Shown: positions 55,361 to 64,000 of the stretch, piece by piece
Layout of the letters: every line of letters starts with the position of its first letter
How positions within the stretch are numbered: the stretch's first letter is position 1
Source of the DNA: Siphonodentalium dalli
Lineage: Eukaryota; Mollusca; Scaphopoda; Gadilida; Siphonodentaliidae
Length of the DNA: 64,000 bases
NCBI GenBank assembly: GCA_032622095.1
Contig: CP136069.1
Location: 17,043,273 to 17,107,272 of the forward strand
Direction of reading: 5' to 3'
Made by a program: the position numbers and the translations under genes
The notes under the pieces: model-generated
Told to the model about the DNA's origin: nothing
Seen by the model: the letters and a program-made list of their open reading frames with translations, nothing else
The model's database searches: none

Positions 55361-56585
55361 CTGAAAAGGATGTTTTTTTTTTAAAAACATATTTTATTTG
55401 TAGTATAATACAAAATGGATTGGGGCACAAGTTACAAAACTTAATGAGCCCCTCCCCGGTATACATTGGTACAAACAATTTGTTTAACAAAGTGGCACAA
55501 TAAGTCAATTATTTACAGCTGCATGTGGTGAATGGAAAATATGATGTAACAGTAATTCATCTACATGTAAACGAAACTGCAGAATGAGGTCCCCCACAGG
55601 GTGATTTAGTTGTTCTATCCCGCACATCGGGTTAGCATAGATTGAAGATTGAAGTTCCCAAATTGTGAATATTTTGATGTACACCCATTGGTAACCTCGA
55701 TTATGCAATATGTCTTCTGCCAATTTTGGGATATGGATAAACTAAACTATAAAAGAAATAGAATCTCGTGAAGAAGTTTCTATATATATTTGATAATAAA
55801 GACGCTTTCCAGAGAAAATTAGGCCTAAGCAGAATGAAGCCCCCAGAGGGTGAATTTAGTGATGCTAGCCCGCTATGCGGGATAGCGTCACTAAATTCAC
55901 CCTCTGGGACTTCATTCTGCAAATGACAAGTGCGTTACCTCTTCACATCGAGTGGAATGTCCCTCGAGTTTCTTGCTTTACGAATGTACCCTGCACCAAC
56001 AGCATTTCAGATGCTTAAATGGGCACTTTACACTAAATCAGGCCATTTATGTGACCATCTGCTTTTATACTCAACTGAATATATGCAACAAATGAATGAA
56101 TTTGAGCCATGGCTTGGTGCAAAATACACTTGTATGCTCTATGAACGATTTAAACAACATGGTAATTATAAAAAATTGAGTTTATGACTAGAGTGATAAA
56201 TTCATTTGCATTATAATTACCATGTTGTTTGCATCAGTATATAGCACATGAGTGTAGTTAGCACTAATCCAGGGCTCAAATTCATTCAGTTGTTGCACAT
56301 ATTCTGTTGAGTATAACATGAGATGGTCCCATTATCGGAAATTAGTGTACAGTCCCATTTAAATTAGGGAAATAGTTGCACATGGAACCTCTGAACAACA
56401 TGAAAATATCATAACTTTAGTTTGGCAGGTCCGATTTAAAAAATGTTCTCACATGCTTATTTCGAAGCACAAACTATACACACATACGAAAAATGTACAT
56501 ATTAAAGCTCCAATATGTTTTATATATGCCTAATAATATGATCTTGAGAGCGTTGCCATTTCTGACTATGGTTTTCTTGTCATAC
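55361..56585 (-). other. intron between EGF exons 3 and 2
   Basis: Contains two AGAATGAGGT-family fragments (55565-55635; hairpin 55829-55920) and an inverted segment pair near 56000-56310 (CATTTATGTGACCATCTG vs AGATGGTCCCATTA; TTTAAACAACATGGTAATTA vs TAATTACCATGTTGTTTG). No additional exon seen. Confidence 0.5.
55829..55920. repeat. 92-bp hairpin of the AGAATGAGGTCCCCAGAGGG family
   Basis: GCAGAATGAAGCCCCCAGAG ... GATGCTAGCCCGCTATGCGG and the inverse to ATTCTGC at 55920. Same hairpin as the units at 18650-18935, here solitary and intronic. Confidence 0.85.
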
Positions 56586-56705
56586 CTGTGTCGCAATGTT
56601 GGCCGCTCCATCCTTCTCGACAATCGCATGAATATCCACCAGCTGTACCGATGCACTTGCCATGAATGCACCCTGTATCACATGTGATGATATCAGGAGA
56701 AATCG
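56586..56705 (-). CDS. EGF-like domain exon 2 of the lectin-EGF gene
   Basis: A 120-base phase 1-1 exon with acceptor TTTCAG (to 56706) and donor GTATGA from 56585. It encodes (A)ISPDIITCDTGCIHGKCI then GTAGGYSCDCREGWSGQHCDT(G). Six cysteines, but CDTGC is short and no DxxE calcium motif precedes the first cysteine, so this is a non-calcium EGF. The hydroxylation consensus lacks the Asp/Asn (CIGTAGGYSCDC). The unrelated 65-codon frame at 56671-56474 is the wrong reading of the same exon. Confidence 0.88.
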
Positions 56706-57346
56706 CTGAAAGTAGTCATGGCCATCTTCGTGAGAATGTAGTATTGTGTTTTATCATATGCTCTACATTGGAATAGCTCTAATCGGGCGGGAAACAAACA
56801 GCATAAATAAACAAAATAAACTTGCCCCAGCGAGCTAATACCAAAATGGTATTTACTTTTAGTATTCGCCTTCACTATGTTGCTATCGATGACGTAAATG
56901 ACGTCATCTACTTTTATAAAGACAATAGTCCGTACTGATATCTCGTGGGAATGCACGTTACATAGCGATATCGAGCTTCGTGTAGTTTTTTTTTATCTGT
57001 GAGCCAGAGATGAGTCAATCAGTTGGCGACAAGCTGATTCGTTTTCGTCTACAATTAATTCGGCAAAACAATCGCCTGAGAGAAAGAATTGTAAATTGAA
57101 ATAACGAAACTGTATATAATAAAAAGGAAACCTGTTGACTGAACATGCGACAAGCCGCTCGTGTATAATCGGTATTTGCTTATACCCACTCATGATAATT
57201 CTCGTATTCAGTCAAAAGCCGAATGTATCCTCTATATATCAGATTAATGGAGGCATGGACTCAGTAGAAAACTGTAACACAAAAACAACAAAACCATTTA
57301 GTCGCAGTTTTCTGTAATATAGTTGCTGACCTTTGGTAAATATGTG

Positions 57347-57809
57347 TTAACCCTTTACCAAGCAGAACGGCCCTGTGCCAATGCATTCTCTTATATATGC
57401 GAGTCGACCATAGGTCGCCTCGCATATATAAGAGAATGCATTGGCTTAACACATATTAAAAATGATAAAATTGTCAAAGAATGTAAAAAAATATTCTAAA
57501 ATTGTTAAAAAATGTGAGAAAAAATTATAAAATTGTTAAAGAATGTAAGAAAAAATGGTAAAAAGTGTTAACAAATGATTTTGTTAGGCCAATGCATTCT
57601 CTTATATATGCGAGGCGACCTATGGTCGACTCGCACATATAAGAGAATGCATTGTCACAGGGCATAACTGTAACCATCACAATGTGGTCAATGAACCGGT
57701 TCCAATGATATCTATATTTGTATGGTGTTATTGAGACAGACCGAAGATATTTTAGGCTGTTGAAGCATTATTTGGGCGTTTTTGGCCGTTTTGTTGGGTA
57801 AAGGGTTAA
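57347..57809 (-). mobile_element. TTAA-flanked piggyBac-type MITE, copy 6 (intronic)
   Basis: TTAA at 57347-57350 and 57806-57809; 455 bp between. Same orientation as copy 2. The spacer is longest here, with repeated AAATTGTTAAAGAATGTAAG units. Hairpins intact apart from single changes. Confidence 0.85.
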
Positions 57810-58314
57810 ATACTGTTGAAAATCATCGGATCGCCATTTGACTATTAAAGATGAATTATCTCTTCAGATAACAAATTTGAAATAGATTCGTGGGTATAAA
57901 ATAATAAATATGAATTGAAGACCCGTGTCCGGAATCGCTTCTATCAATTAATATTGATTTTATTTCGAATATTTATTATAGAATAAGATGATTAAGTGGG
58001 ACACTTTATTGTTCTATTTTTAGAACAGACCATCCAGGCGATACCTTATAGCGATAGAGACCATTAGGGTGTTCACATATATATGCTCCGACCGTCAAAT
58101 GTCCCAGATTGATTGTTTGTATTGTTTAGTATATAGTTATAAGCGATAATGAGTCTAACCAACGTTTATTACACAAAACAGTTCTGGTCTATGTTAACAG
58201 TAACCAATAGTGTTCGTTAGCTAATCAACCACACGTATTTAGACCAGAAAATATTCGAAATATAATGAATATTAATCGATAGCATTTCCGGGGAATTCGA
58301 TTCATATCTGATAG

Positions 58315-58414
58315 TTTATACCCCGGTAACTATATAACACATGTTTACAAAGAGATATACCATATTTATACCCCGGTAACTATATAACACATGTTTACAA
58401 AGAGATATACCATC
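58315..58414. repeat. 50-bp tandem duplication in the intron next to EGF exon 1
   Basis: TTTATACCCCGGTAACTATA + TAACACATGTTTACAAAGAGATATACCAT occurs twice with a 50-base period, ending 25 bases from the exon 1 donor. The copies are essentially identical, so the event is recent. Confidence 0.88.
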
Positions 58415-58438
58415 GTTAACTTAATATGATACACTAAC

Positions 58439-58534
58439 CTTTATCACAATTATCTCCCGTCCAGCCCGTGTTACAGACACATGCGCCGGTGTGGCAAGCT
58501 CCGTGGTGACAGCCCGAAGGCAAACATGTTTGTT
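58439..58534 (-). CDS. EGF-like domain exon 1 of the lectin-EGF gene
   Basis: A 96-base phase 1-1 exon with acceptor CTCAG (to 58535) and donor GTTAGT from 58438. It encodes (E)QTCLPSGCHHGACHTGAC then VCNTGWTGDNCDK(G). This is a compact 32-residue EGF with six cysteines and no calcium motif (C-x4-C-x4-C-x4-C-x-C spacing, CVCNTGWTGDNC end). The acceptor end is copied twice upstream (58554-58677), offering alternative AG sites at about 58591 and 58647. It follows the lectin exon directly in transcription order. Confidence 0.88.
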
Positions 58535-58677
58535 CTGAGGAGATATAAAGTAAGTTCCGCGGTGACAGACATAATGCAAACATGTTTGTTCTGAGGAGAT
58601 ATAAAGTAAGTTCCGCCGTGACAGCTCGAAGGCGAAAATATCTGCTCTGAGGGAACATGTTTTCGCTGAGGAGATAT
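58498..58677 (-). repeat. 56-bp tandem repeat, three copies, over the acceptor end of EGF exon 1
   Basis: Units start GCTCCGTGGTGACAGCCCGA (58498), GTTCCGCGGTGACAGACATA (58554) and GTTCCGCCGTGACAGCTCGA (58610). Unit 1 includes the first 37 coding bases and the acceptor. Unit 2 keeps the ATATCTCCTCAG acceptor unchanged. Unit 3 is diverged. Frames that read through on the minus strand contain the repeated peptide YLLRTNMFALC / YISSEQTCLPSGC, a by-product of the duplication. Confidence 0.88.
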
Positions 58678-58976
58678 ACAGTTAACTAATATAAGGTGAT
58701 ATAAAGGTCGTCATCACAGAAACATAAAACACCGAAATAGATGCAGAGACCACCACATTATGTGGGTTGTGTAGCGATACGATCATGCATCCATTTCTAT
58801 AATATTAATGCACTTACATGCATAACCAGCTTCAATGAAATAAAAAAATTCAAAAAGTTAATTGAGAAAATAGACGAGTATAATATTTCCGACATTGTGG
58901 ATATGTAGTTCGACGAGGCATATCTAAATAACGCTGAACTTGTCATTGTCACCCCATTGTCACCCCATTTCGTTCG

Positions 58977-59060
58977 GTTGGGTACCCAGCTTTTTAAAAC
59001 TTTTTGTTTGGTACCCAGCTTTTATAACATTTACATTTGGGTACCCAGCTTTGTGAAAGC
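58977..59060. repeat. GGGTACCCAGCTTTT triplet repeat
   Basis: Three units of (G)GGTACCCAGCTTTT spaced by about 30-32 bases. Confidence 0.8.
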
Positions 59061-59139
59061 AGTCTTTCCTATGCATACAATTCTTCTCCTCTATTATTTT
59101 CATGCATCGTGACGAATATAAACACATAAAAAAAAAGTC

Positions 59140-59330
59140 CCCCCTTAATATAATATGTAATATTTTCGGAGATATTGGGTGGATTTTGATGAATCTTTTC
59201 AAAAATGCTTATTGTAGCTAGAGACACAATCCATGCGAAGGACAGCCATGTGCGTGGTGTTACGGCTGGCTGAGCATCGATTGCATGGGAGTGGGGTAGA
59301 TTAAAAAAATTGTGGATGCGGTATATCAAT
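59140..59330 (-). repeat. dispersed repeat (same-strand partner 50140-50560)
   Basis: GTGGATTTTGATGAATCTTT, AGAGACACAATCC, GTTACGGCTGGCTGAGCATC align with 50200-50310. Confidence 0.65.
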
Positions 59331-59374
59331 ATTTCGTGTATTTGTCAAATGTTATACCTCGACACCTTCCAAAT

Positions 59375-59960
59375 TACGTAGACATAATTTGGAAGCTCGA
59401 ATGAGCCATGTCCGTTTAAAATGTTTTGTGCAGCGATACTCAATGTGGTGCGTACCAATTGTTTTGTGCAGTGATACTCAATGTGATGAGTACCAATTGT
59501 TTTCATGATATTCCATGAGCTGAAAGATTTAAACGGACATGGCCCATTCGAACCTCCATATATGTTTGTACGTAATTTGGAGCGACGATACGATATGTAG
59601 ATAATTAAACGAACAATTTATTCATATGCTCTGAAAACCACTTGACAAAGTCGCAGCCATTTTTCAACTTTTCGCCAGAAATCAGATAAACGCTCTTTAT
59701 CGCTACCATATGATGAATAGACTACCACGGAATGCTCTTTTCTGTTTCATGTCGTCCAAATGGCTGTTTTCTGTTTAGGACCCAAACACCGTATTCACAG
59801 TTGTATTTTTCATTACTTCAATGCGTCTTTTTGGGCTACATCATGCTCGTAGAAAGATAGTTCAGATATGTATTGACCTATTTCGATACTTAGAAAAATT
59901 CGAATAATATTATTTTGGAGCGCAAACAGCCATGTGGCTTAAGCAAATTATATTGTCGCC
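59375..59960 (+). repeat. dispersed repeat, copy 2, with inverted head
   Basis: 59525-59960 matches 29300-29770. The first 40 bases also occur inverted just upstream (59378-59420: AATTTGGAAGCTCGAATGAG, CCATGTCCGTTTAAA), making a head-to-head start around a tandem TTTTGTGCAG(C/T)GATACTCAA pair. Confidence 0.7.
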
Positions 59961-60327
59961 AATAGTAGTGGCGTAATCCGGACAGCAATAAATTCTATGG
60001 AATTTTCTCTTGAAAATATGAGCGTTCTCAAAAGACTTAGTATTAGACTACATGTAGTATATATATTAAATTAGCGTTGAAACAGATTACTTAAGATATC
60101 ATTAGATCTAGAAGAAAACGTATATTTATTTCTGTCTAATGTGACACATCCCTAGATTGGAAATTGCATGCTTATGCAATGTAATTGTTAATGGCTTGTA
60201 TGATAGTGTTGGGTCATGTTATAATAGTATGGCGAATTTGTTGTGGAAATGTTATATGATAATTGATAACGTAAATGCTTGTATAAATTGCTTTCATATG
60301 CGTTAGTCACAAATCGGATAGTATCGG

Positions 60328-60385
60328 GATTAGAACCAGCCATTGATGAGGATACACCTTACCGACTGAGCCACACGAGCCCCCC
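60328..60385 (-). repeat. tRNA-derived SINE head
   Basis: The minus strand reads GCTCGTGTGGCTCAGTCGGT (A-box TGGCTCAGTCGG) and about 35 bases later GGCTGGTTCTAATCCCG (B-box GGTTCTAATCC). It is preceded by a 13-C tract (60380-60392, plus strand). It lies in the intron immediately after the lectin exon donor. It is not a functional tRNA: no acceptor-stem pairing is evident. Confidence 0.65.
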
Positions 60386-60411
60386 CCCCCCCAAACGAAA
60401 GAAAATCATAC

Positions 60412-60540
60412 CTCTCTCGCATACGGACGTGTGATGCACATAACACGCTTCTGTTCTCCAGAATGAGTCCGGACTCACAGTAACACAATACTCATTTCCA
60501 GGAGTTCCATACCAAGCTGTGTAACCCAATATCAGATCAT
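60412..60540 (-). CDS. C-type-lectin-like domain exon (C-terminal half)
   Basis: A 129-base phase 1-1 exon with acceptor CATCAG (to 60541) and donor GTATGA from 60411. It encodes (D)DLILGYTAWYGTPGNEYC then VTVSPDSFWRTEACYVHHTS and VCER(G). The W-x2-G-x-P...C-V...W-x3-C...C-E-R order matches the C-terminal half of C-type-lectin-like domains, where the W-C-C-C pattern closes the two disulphides. The EPN/QPD and WND sugar-calcium motifs are not in canonical form (GTPGNE; WRTEAC), so calcium-dependent sugar binding is doubtful. The N-terminal half of the fold was not found in the window. The same strand, phase and neighbouring position tie it to the EGF exons. Confidence 0.65.
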
Positions 60541-61226
60541 CTGATGAATACAATATAATACAATTTATGTGGATGACATCATATAATGACATACATGTCA
60601 TTGTTACAGAATTGGTATAACTTTATGTATGGGTATATTATATTTACAATATTGTTATAATATGTTTAAAGTTTACCAATATTCCATTGTCTTAGTAAAT
60701 ACTGATACCAATATTCCATTGTCTAAGTAAATACTGATCTTAGATAATATAATTAAAGCAGCATATAGTGTTTGAAACTTTGATTCTGAAAAAACATAAA
60801 TATTACACACTGTACAGGGGTGGGTCGCTTTTGCAGACACAGGTTCGAAATATTAGGAAATATACAATATACCTGACAACCCACGCTACCCTGTTTTTTT
60901 TGTATTTTACACAGGCCAACTATTTGGGACCCACCCCCAAAGCGGTGAGAATACATCAAGTTACATAAAAAAAAACATCAGTCTGGTTCTCTCAAACAAT
61001 TGTCTTTTAACATTTTCCAATATATAACAACAGTGGAATAGTAGCAACATGTTCACAAACAAGATCATAGATGGCATAAATAAAACTCGAATTAACAATG
61101 GTAGCTGACTAACTGATAACATTGAAATTATTCTGATTGACTGAAATATATGCATTATGTCTTTGCGATTGCATCTACCAAAATACACTGGCCATGGAGA
61201 TATGATGGTATAATATTGCTACGTTG
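60541..61226 (-). other. upstream intron or flank; no further exon recognised
   Basis: No first-half lectin exon or signal-peptide exon found. A GGGTGGGTCGC / GCGACCCACCC-like pair near 60820-60940 suggests another degraded repeat. Confidence 0.35.
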
Positions 61227-62411
61227 TTAGGGTACGCTCATACGCTGGCAATATTGCACTGCAAACTGCAAAAATGCCAGCTGCAAAATTGCCAAAACGG
61301 ATTAATTTCTGCCAGCTGTCAACAAATCAGCGTTAGTAGCGATCAATGAACGACAGCCGTTTTGCGTGATTGACGAGCTGTTTGCAATATATCAGAACAC
61401 GGTGCGTGTTGGTATTCTTAGGCCAGTCAAAATAATGTCACTTGACATGTTGGAATGTGATATCGCTACGGCCAGCTATCTCGACGGGATGCTGCTCATA
61501 TATGAGTACAATAAACGTCACATAGACAGGAGATGGTGCGTCCGCACTTGGCTCAACGAAGATAACCGACGAATTCAAATCTTCCCGGGTATCATCCCAA
61601 ACTCCAAACTTTTCATTCCAATAATTTTAGTCACAAACTCGTTGGTCTTCATGTTTAGCAAAACAATAAGTTAAGAAAAACAGGGGAGGGGACGTGGTGC
61701 TGATGTTAAACAAAACAAAGAAATCAAATAAATAGTAATACAAGTTAATCAAAAGCACGCAATATATTGTTATTCAAATGGCATGAATACTAATATAGGC
61801 CCATATATGCTTTATCAATGCCAAAGACTAACATCCCATTATCCTTACTGTTAGACCCCACCCCACCGCCACGACGACACAACCAGTCACCTTTAAACCA
61901 CTACAATTACATTCTGATCGATACATGACCATTTCGATAACAATTGAGAATTTGTACACTGAAGTAAGCACATTTCAAGCAATGCATGGATACTCATAGT
62001 GAGTCCTGCCACACTTCCCCAATAGCTCCCACATTTATGACTCGGGAAGCATCACTTTTGGTACTATTTGTATCAAGCCATATCATCATATCCTCATATA
62101 ACGGAGATCCACATGTATAATTATGTGTGCATGAGAATCACAGAGAACACACCCCGATCCCATTCGATCGTATCAAGGACGGTACAGACCCAATCAATTA
62201 TTGTTAGTGGCCTTGTGTTGTGGCCACCGGCAGAGAGGTATACACCCGTTATCATATACCACCGTTGATTGTTGACGACCAGCCACGAGACAGTACGAGC
62301 TCGTCGGTAGCTGGCAAAAATGCCAGCAAACAAAACAAAACAAAACATCCTTTGCAGCTGGCATTTTTGCAGTTTGCAGTGCAATATTGCCAGCGTATGA
62401 ACGTACCCTTA
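61227..62411 (+). mobile_element. PIF/Harbinger-type element with 58-bp inverted repeats and TTA duplication
   Basis: TTA at 61227-61229 and 62409-62411 flanks an element of 1179 bp. Terminal repeats 61230-61287 and 62351-62408 (GGGTACG.TCATACGCTGGC ... CCAGCTGCAAA) match with a single difference. TTA duplications are typical of PIF/Harbinger. The internal frame 61366-61674 carries a transposase-like N-terminal segment (see below), but no complete DDE domain remains. GCTGGCAAAAATGCCAGC is repeated subterminally at about 62311-62328. Confidence 0.85.
61366..61674 (+). pseudogene. Harbinger transposase N-terminal remnant
   Basis: A 102-codon frame with an ASYLDGMLLIYEYNKRHIDR segment followed by RRWCVRTWLNEDNRR. 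PIF/Harbinger nucleases commonly carry a basic RRWW(V)RPW-like motif ahead of the DDE core, which this resembles (P replaced by T). The reading then departs from any family pattern after IQIFPG. None of the catalytic aspartates is seen. The fragment is flanked by intact terminal repeats, so the element is a deletion derivative that could only move with help in trans. Confidence 0.6.
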
Positions 62412-62769
62412 AAGTTTGCTGTCAATGACATTCAGGTTGCATTCAACGGACTCTAACCAATGGTTAGATTAGTAAAGGAGACCGCATCAGAACTCAGCGT
62501 TCCGCTCTGTATACTGTTTAATCTATTTCCGAGCGATTCGTTCCGTACATTTGGAAGAAAGAATATATAGCCAGCATTTTCAATAAAGGCGTTAAGATGG
62601 AGCTGCACGTTTTACATAAATACAGCCAAATATGGCAAGAGCATTTCAACAAAGTATTTCTCTGGATCCATCTTCATTATTTGCAGAGTCTGAACAATTA
62701 TTAAGAGGTGACAAAGCAATGGATTATGATATAATTGGGATGTTGACAATATTATTTTCTTTGTTTTCC
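62412..62769. other. no supported gene
   Basis: The start of a 91-codon plus frame (62632-62907) lies here and runs into a dispersed repeat. No domain recognised. Confidence 0.3.
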
Positions 62770-63063
62770 CTTTCGGTACCAAGAACTGATAGACTAATTA
62801 ATAATTTCACACAAAATTCCAAGTATCAAGCAGCTTGTTGTCTTGGCTCCATGAGAGGAGGCTTCATTTGTATCATGTGGAGTTATATTTTTAGTTGCAC
62901 AATATAGTGTCATTAAATATTTTACATGCCATTGATATGAATTAAATGAGATTGTAATAACCAATTGTTCGATGGTTCTTAAATATTGTATTACAAGAAT
63001 CGCTTGTACCAAATGTCACAAACTAATTCCTGACAGAAAATCCATTTAGAAATACCAGGAATT
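62770..63063. repeat. dispersed repeat (inverted partner 48172-48860)
   Basis: GGTACCAAGAACTGATAGAC, ATGATACAAATG on the opposite strand, CCAATTGTTCGATGGTTCTT and TGTCACAAACTAATTCCTGA are the inverse of strings at 48172-48860. Here the blocks are contiguous. Confidence 0.65.
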
Positions 63064-63099
63064 TTTGGTCAAACGTGCAGCTGACCCTTAAGACAAACC

Positions 63100-64000
63100 A
63101 GGTAAATTACCGACCTGTAAGCCGTACTTGCAATTTGTGCAAACTGTTAGAATCATTCATTCGTGACGCTATTGCTTCACACATAGAAGATAATAATATG
63201 TCAACACGGATTTAGGAATGGCTGATCTTGTAAGATCCAGCTCATAGAATGTATGTCTGCTATCACCTCCAATCCGGATGAAAACGTGCCCGTTGATGCA
63301 ATCTACCTTGATTTCAAAAAAGCCTTTGACAGTCTTCCACATCAAAGGCTTATGTTCAACTTAAATCATATGGAGTGGGCGAAATATATGCGATTGGGTA
63401 AGAGAGTTTCTCTCCGACAGGAAGAAACGCGTCAACATAAATGAGAATCTTTCAGGGTGGAACGATGTGAAAAGTGACATGCCTCATGCCTCAAGGAGAT
63501 TCCTAGGACCAATCCTGTTTATCCTGTACATCAACGACCTCCCAGATAACGTCACGACAATTTGCAAAATATTCGTTGATCATACGGAACTACTAGGCAA
63601 CCACATATACATGTGATGACATCCAAGAAGATATTAATGTTGTGTGCAAATGTTCCTTGGACTGGCAGCTATATTTCAACTCTGCAAAAATACACGTAAT
63701 ATACTTCGGTCGCAACAATCCGGTAAACCGCTACTACATGGACGACACGCCAGATAAACCGCTACTACATGGACGACACGCCAGATAAACCGCTACTACA
63801 TGGACGACACGCCAGACAAACATCCTGTGTTAGTGAGTTCATCAGAACGAGAATTGTGTGTTTTCATCGACGATGAGCTCAAACTTGATGTGAAGATAAA
63901 TACATTGTTCAACAAAGCAAACCAATTGCTCAGTATAATCAACAGAACCTTCACAAACTTAGATAACTCGACATTCAGAGCCCTATATATCAGCATGGCC
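63100..64000 (+). pseudogene. LINE reverse transcriptase (CR1/Jockey-like), runs off the window
   Basis: Motifs in order: YRPVSRTCNLCKLLESFIRD (about 63113), an in-frame break, VDAIYLDFKKAFDSLPHQRL (63290-63350, palm motif A), a PQGD.LGPILFILYINDLPD-like stretch after frameshifts (63485-63550), FVDHTEL where FADDTKL is expected (catalytic aspartates altered), then ELCVFIDDELKLDVKINTLF and NKANQLLSIINRTFTNLDNS near the end. Stops and frameshifts show it is inactive. A 31-base triplication lies at 63725-63817. The copy continues past 64000. Confidence 0.85.
63725..63817 (+). repeat. 31-bp triplication inside the LINE
   Basis: AAACCGCTACTACATGGACG + ACACGCCAGAT occurs three times with starts at 63725, 63756 and 63787. 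The period is not a multiple of three, so it disrupts the RT frame. Confidence 0.93.

Larger units (their letters stand above)
56706..58438 (-). other. intron between EGF exons 2 and 1
   Basis: Carries the TTAA element 57347-57809 and a 50-bp tandem duplication (about 58315-58414). Nothing else coding recognised. Confidence 0.5.

Overview
The window is AT-rich animal genomic DNA. It holds split coding exons with consensus splice sites, LINE reverse-transcriptase debris, tRNA-derived SINE heads, many short inverted-repeat elements, a satellite array and microsatellites. There is no bacterial gene organisation. Domain content and repeat style suggest a marine invertebrate, perhaps a mollusc, but nothing here fixes the species. 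One 100-base N run (42505-42604) marks an assembly gap.

Host gene. The only convincing host coding sequence is on the minus strand in the right third. In transcription order it has a C-type-lectin-like exon (60412-60540) and then six single-domain EGF exons: 58439-58534, 56586-56705, 55247-55360, 54775-54891, 52611-52730 and 49197-49310. All seven are phase 1-1, have AG/GT borders and keep frame when joined. The 5' end (start codon, first half of the lectin fold) and the 3' end (transmembrane segment, stop) are not visible. The product is probably a secreted or membrane-bound lectin-EGF protein. Two of the EGF exons have a splice edge copied in tandem (55181-55280 and 58498-58677).

Mobile DNA. 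The rest is dominated by transposable-element remains. There are at least nine LINE fragments, mostly 3' ends, some with readable YADD, FIYIEKAFE or zinc-knuckle motifs. Several non-autonomous DNA elements keep exact target-site duplications: six TTAA-flanked (piggyBac-type) elements, a TA-flanked family, one 8-bp-duplication hAT-type element (47639-48060), one PIF/Harbinger derivative with 58-bp inverted repeats, TTA duplication and a transposase remnant (61227-62411), and a CAGGGGGG element inserted in a LINE reverse-transcriptase frame (23519-24770).

Most unusual signal. One hairpin module of about 70 bp (GCCAATGCATTCTCTTATAT ... with a GTCGACCATAGGTCGCC tip) is present in more than twenty copies. 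It lies inside at least three element families with unrelated ends, always as an inward-facing inverted pair with fixed polarity. This looks like a foldback unit nested in, or shared by, different transposon shells.

Layout: 1-9960 SINE and foldback repeats; 10-13 kb TTAA elements and minisatellites; 13-16.3 kb LINE; 16.3-21.7 kb foldbacks, LINE end and 91-bp repeats; 23.3-25.5 kb interrupted LINE; 26 kb ATC microsatellite; 27-38.7 kb TA-flanked elements and the 59-bp satellite; 39-48 kb mixed repeats; 49-60.5 kb lectin-EGF gene; 61.2-62.4 kb Harbinger derivative; 63.1-64 kb LINE running off the end.
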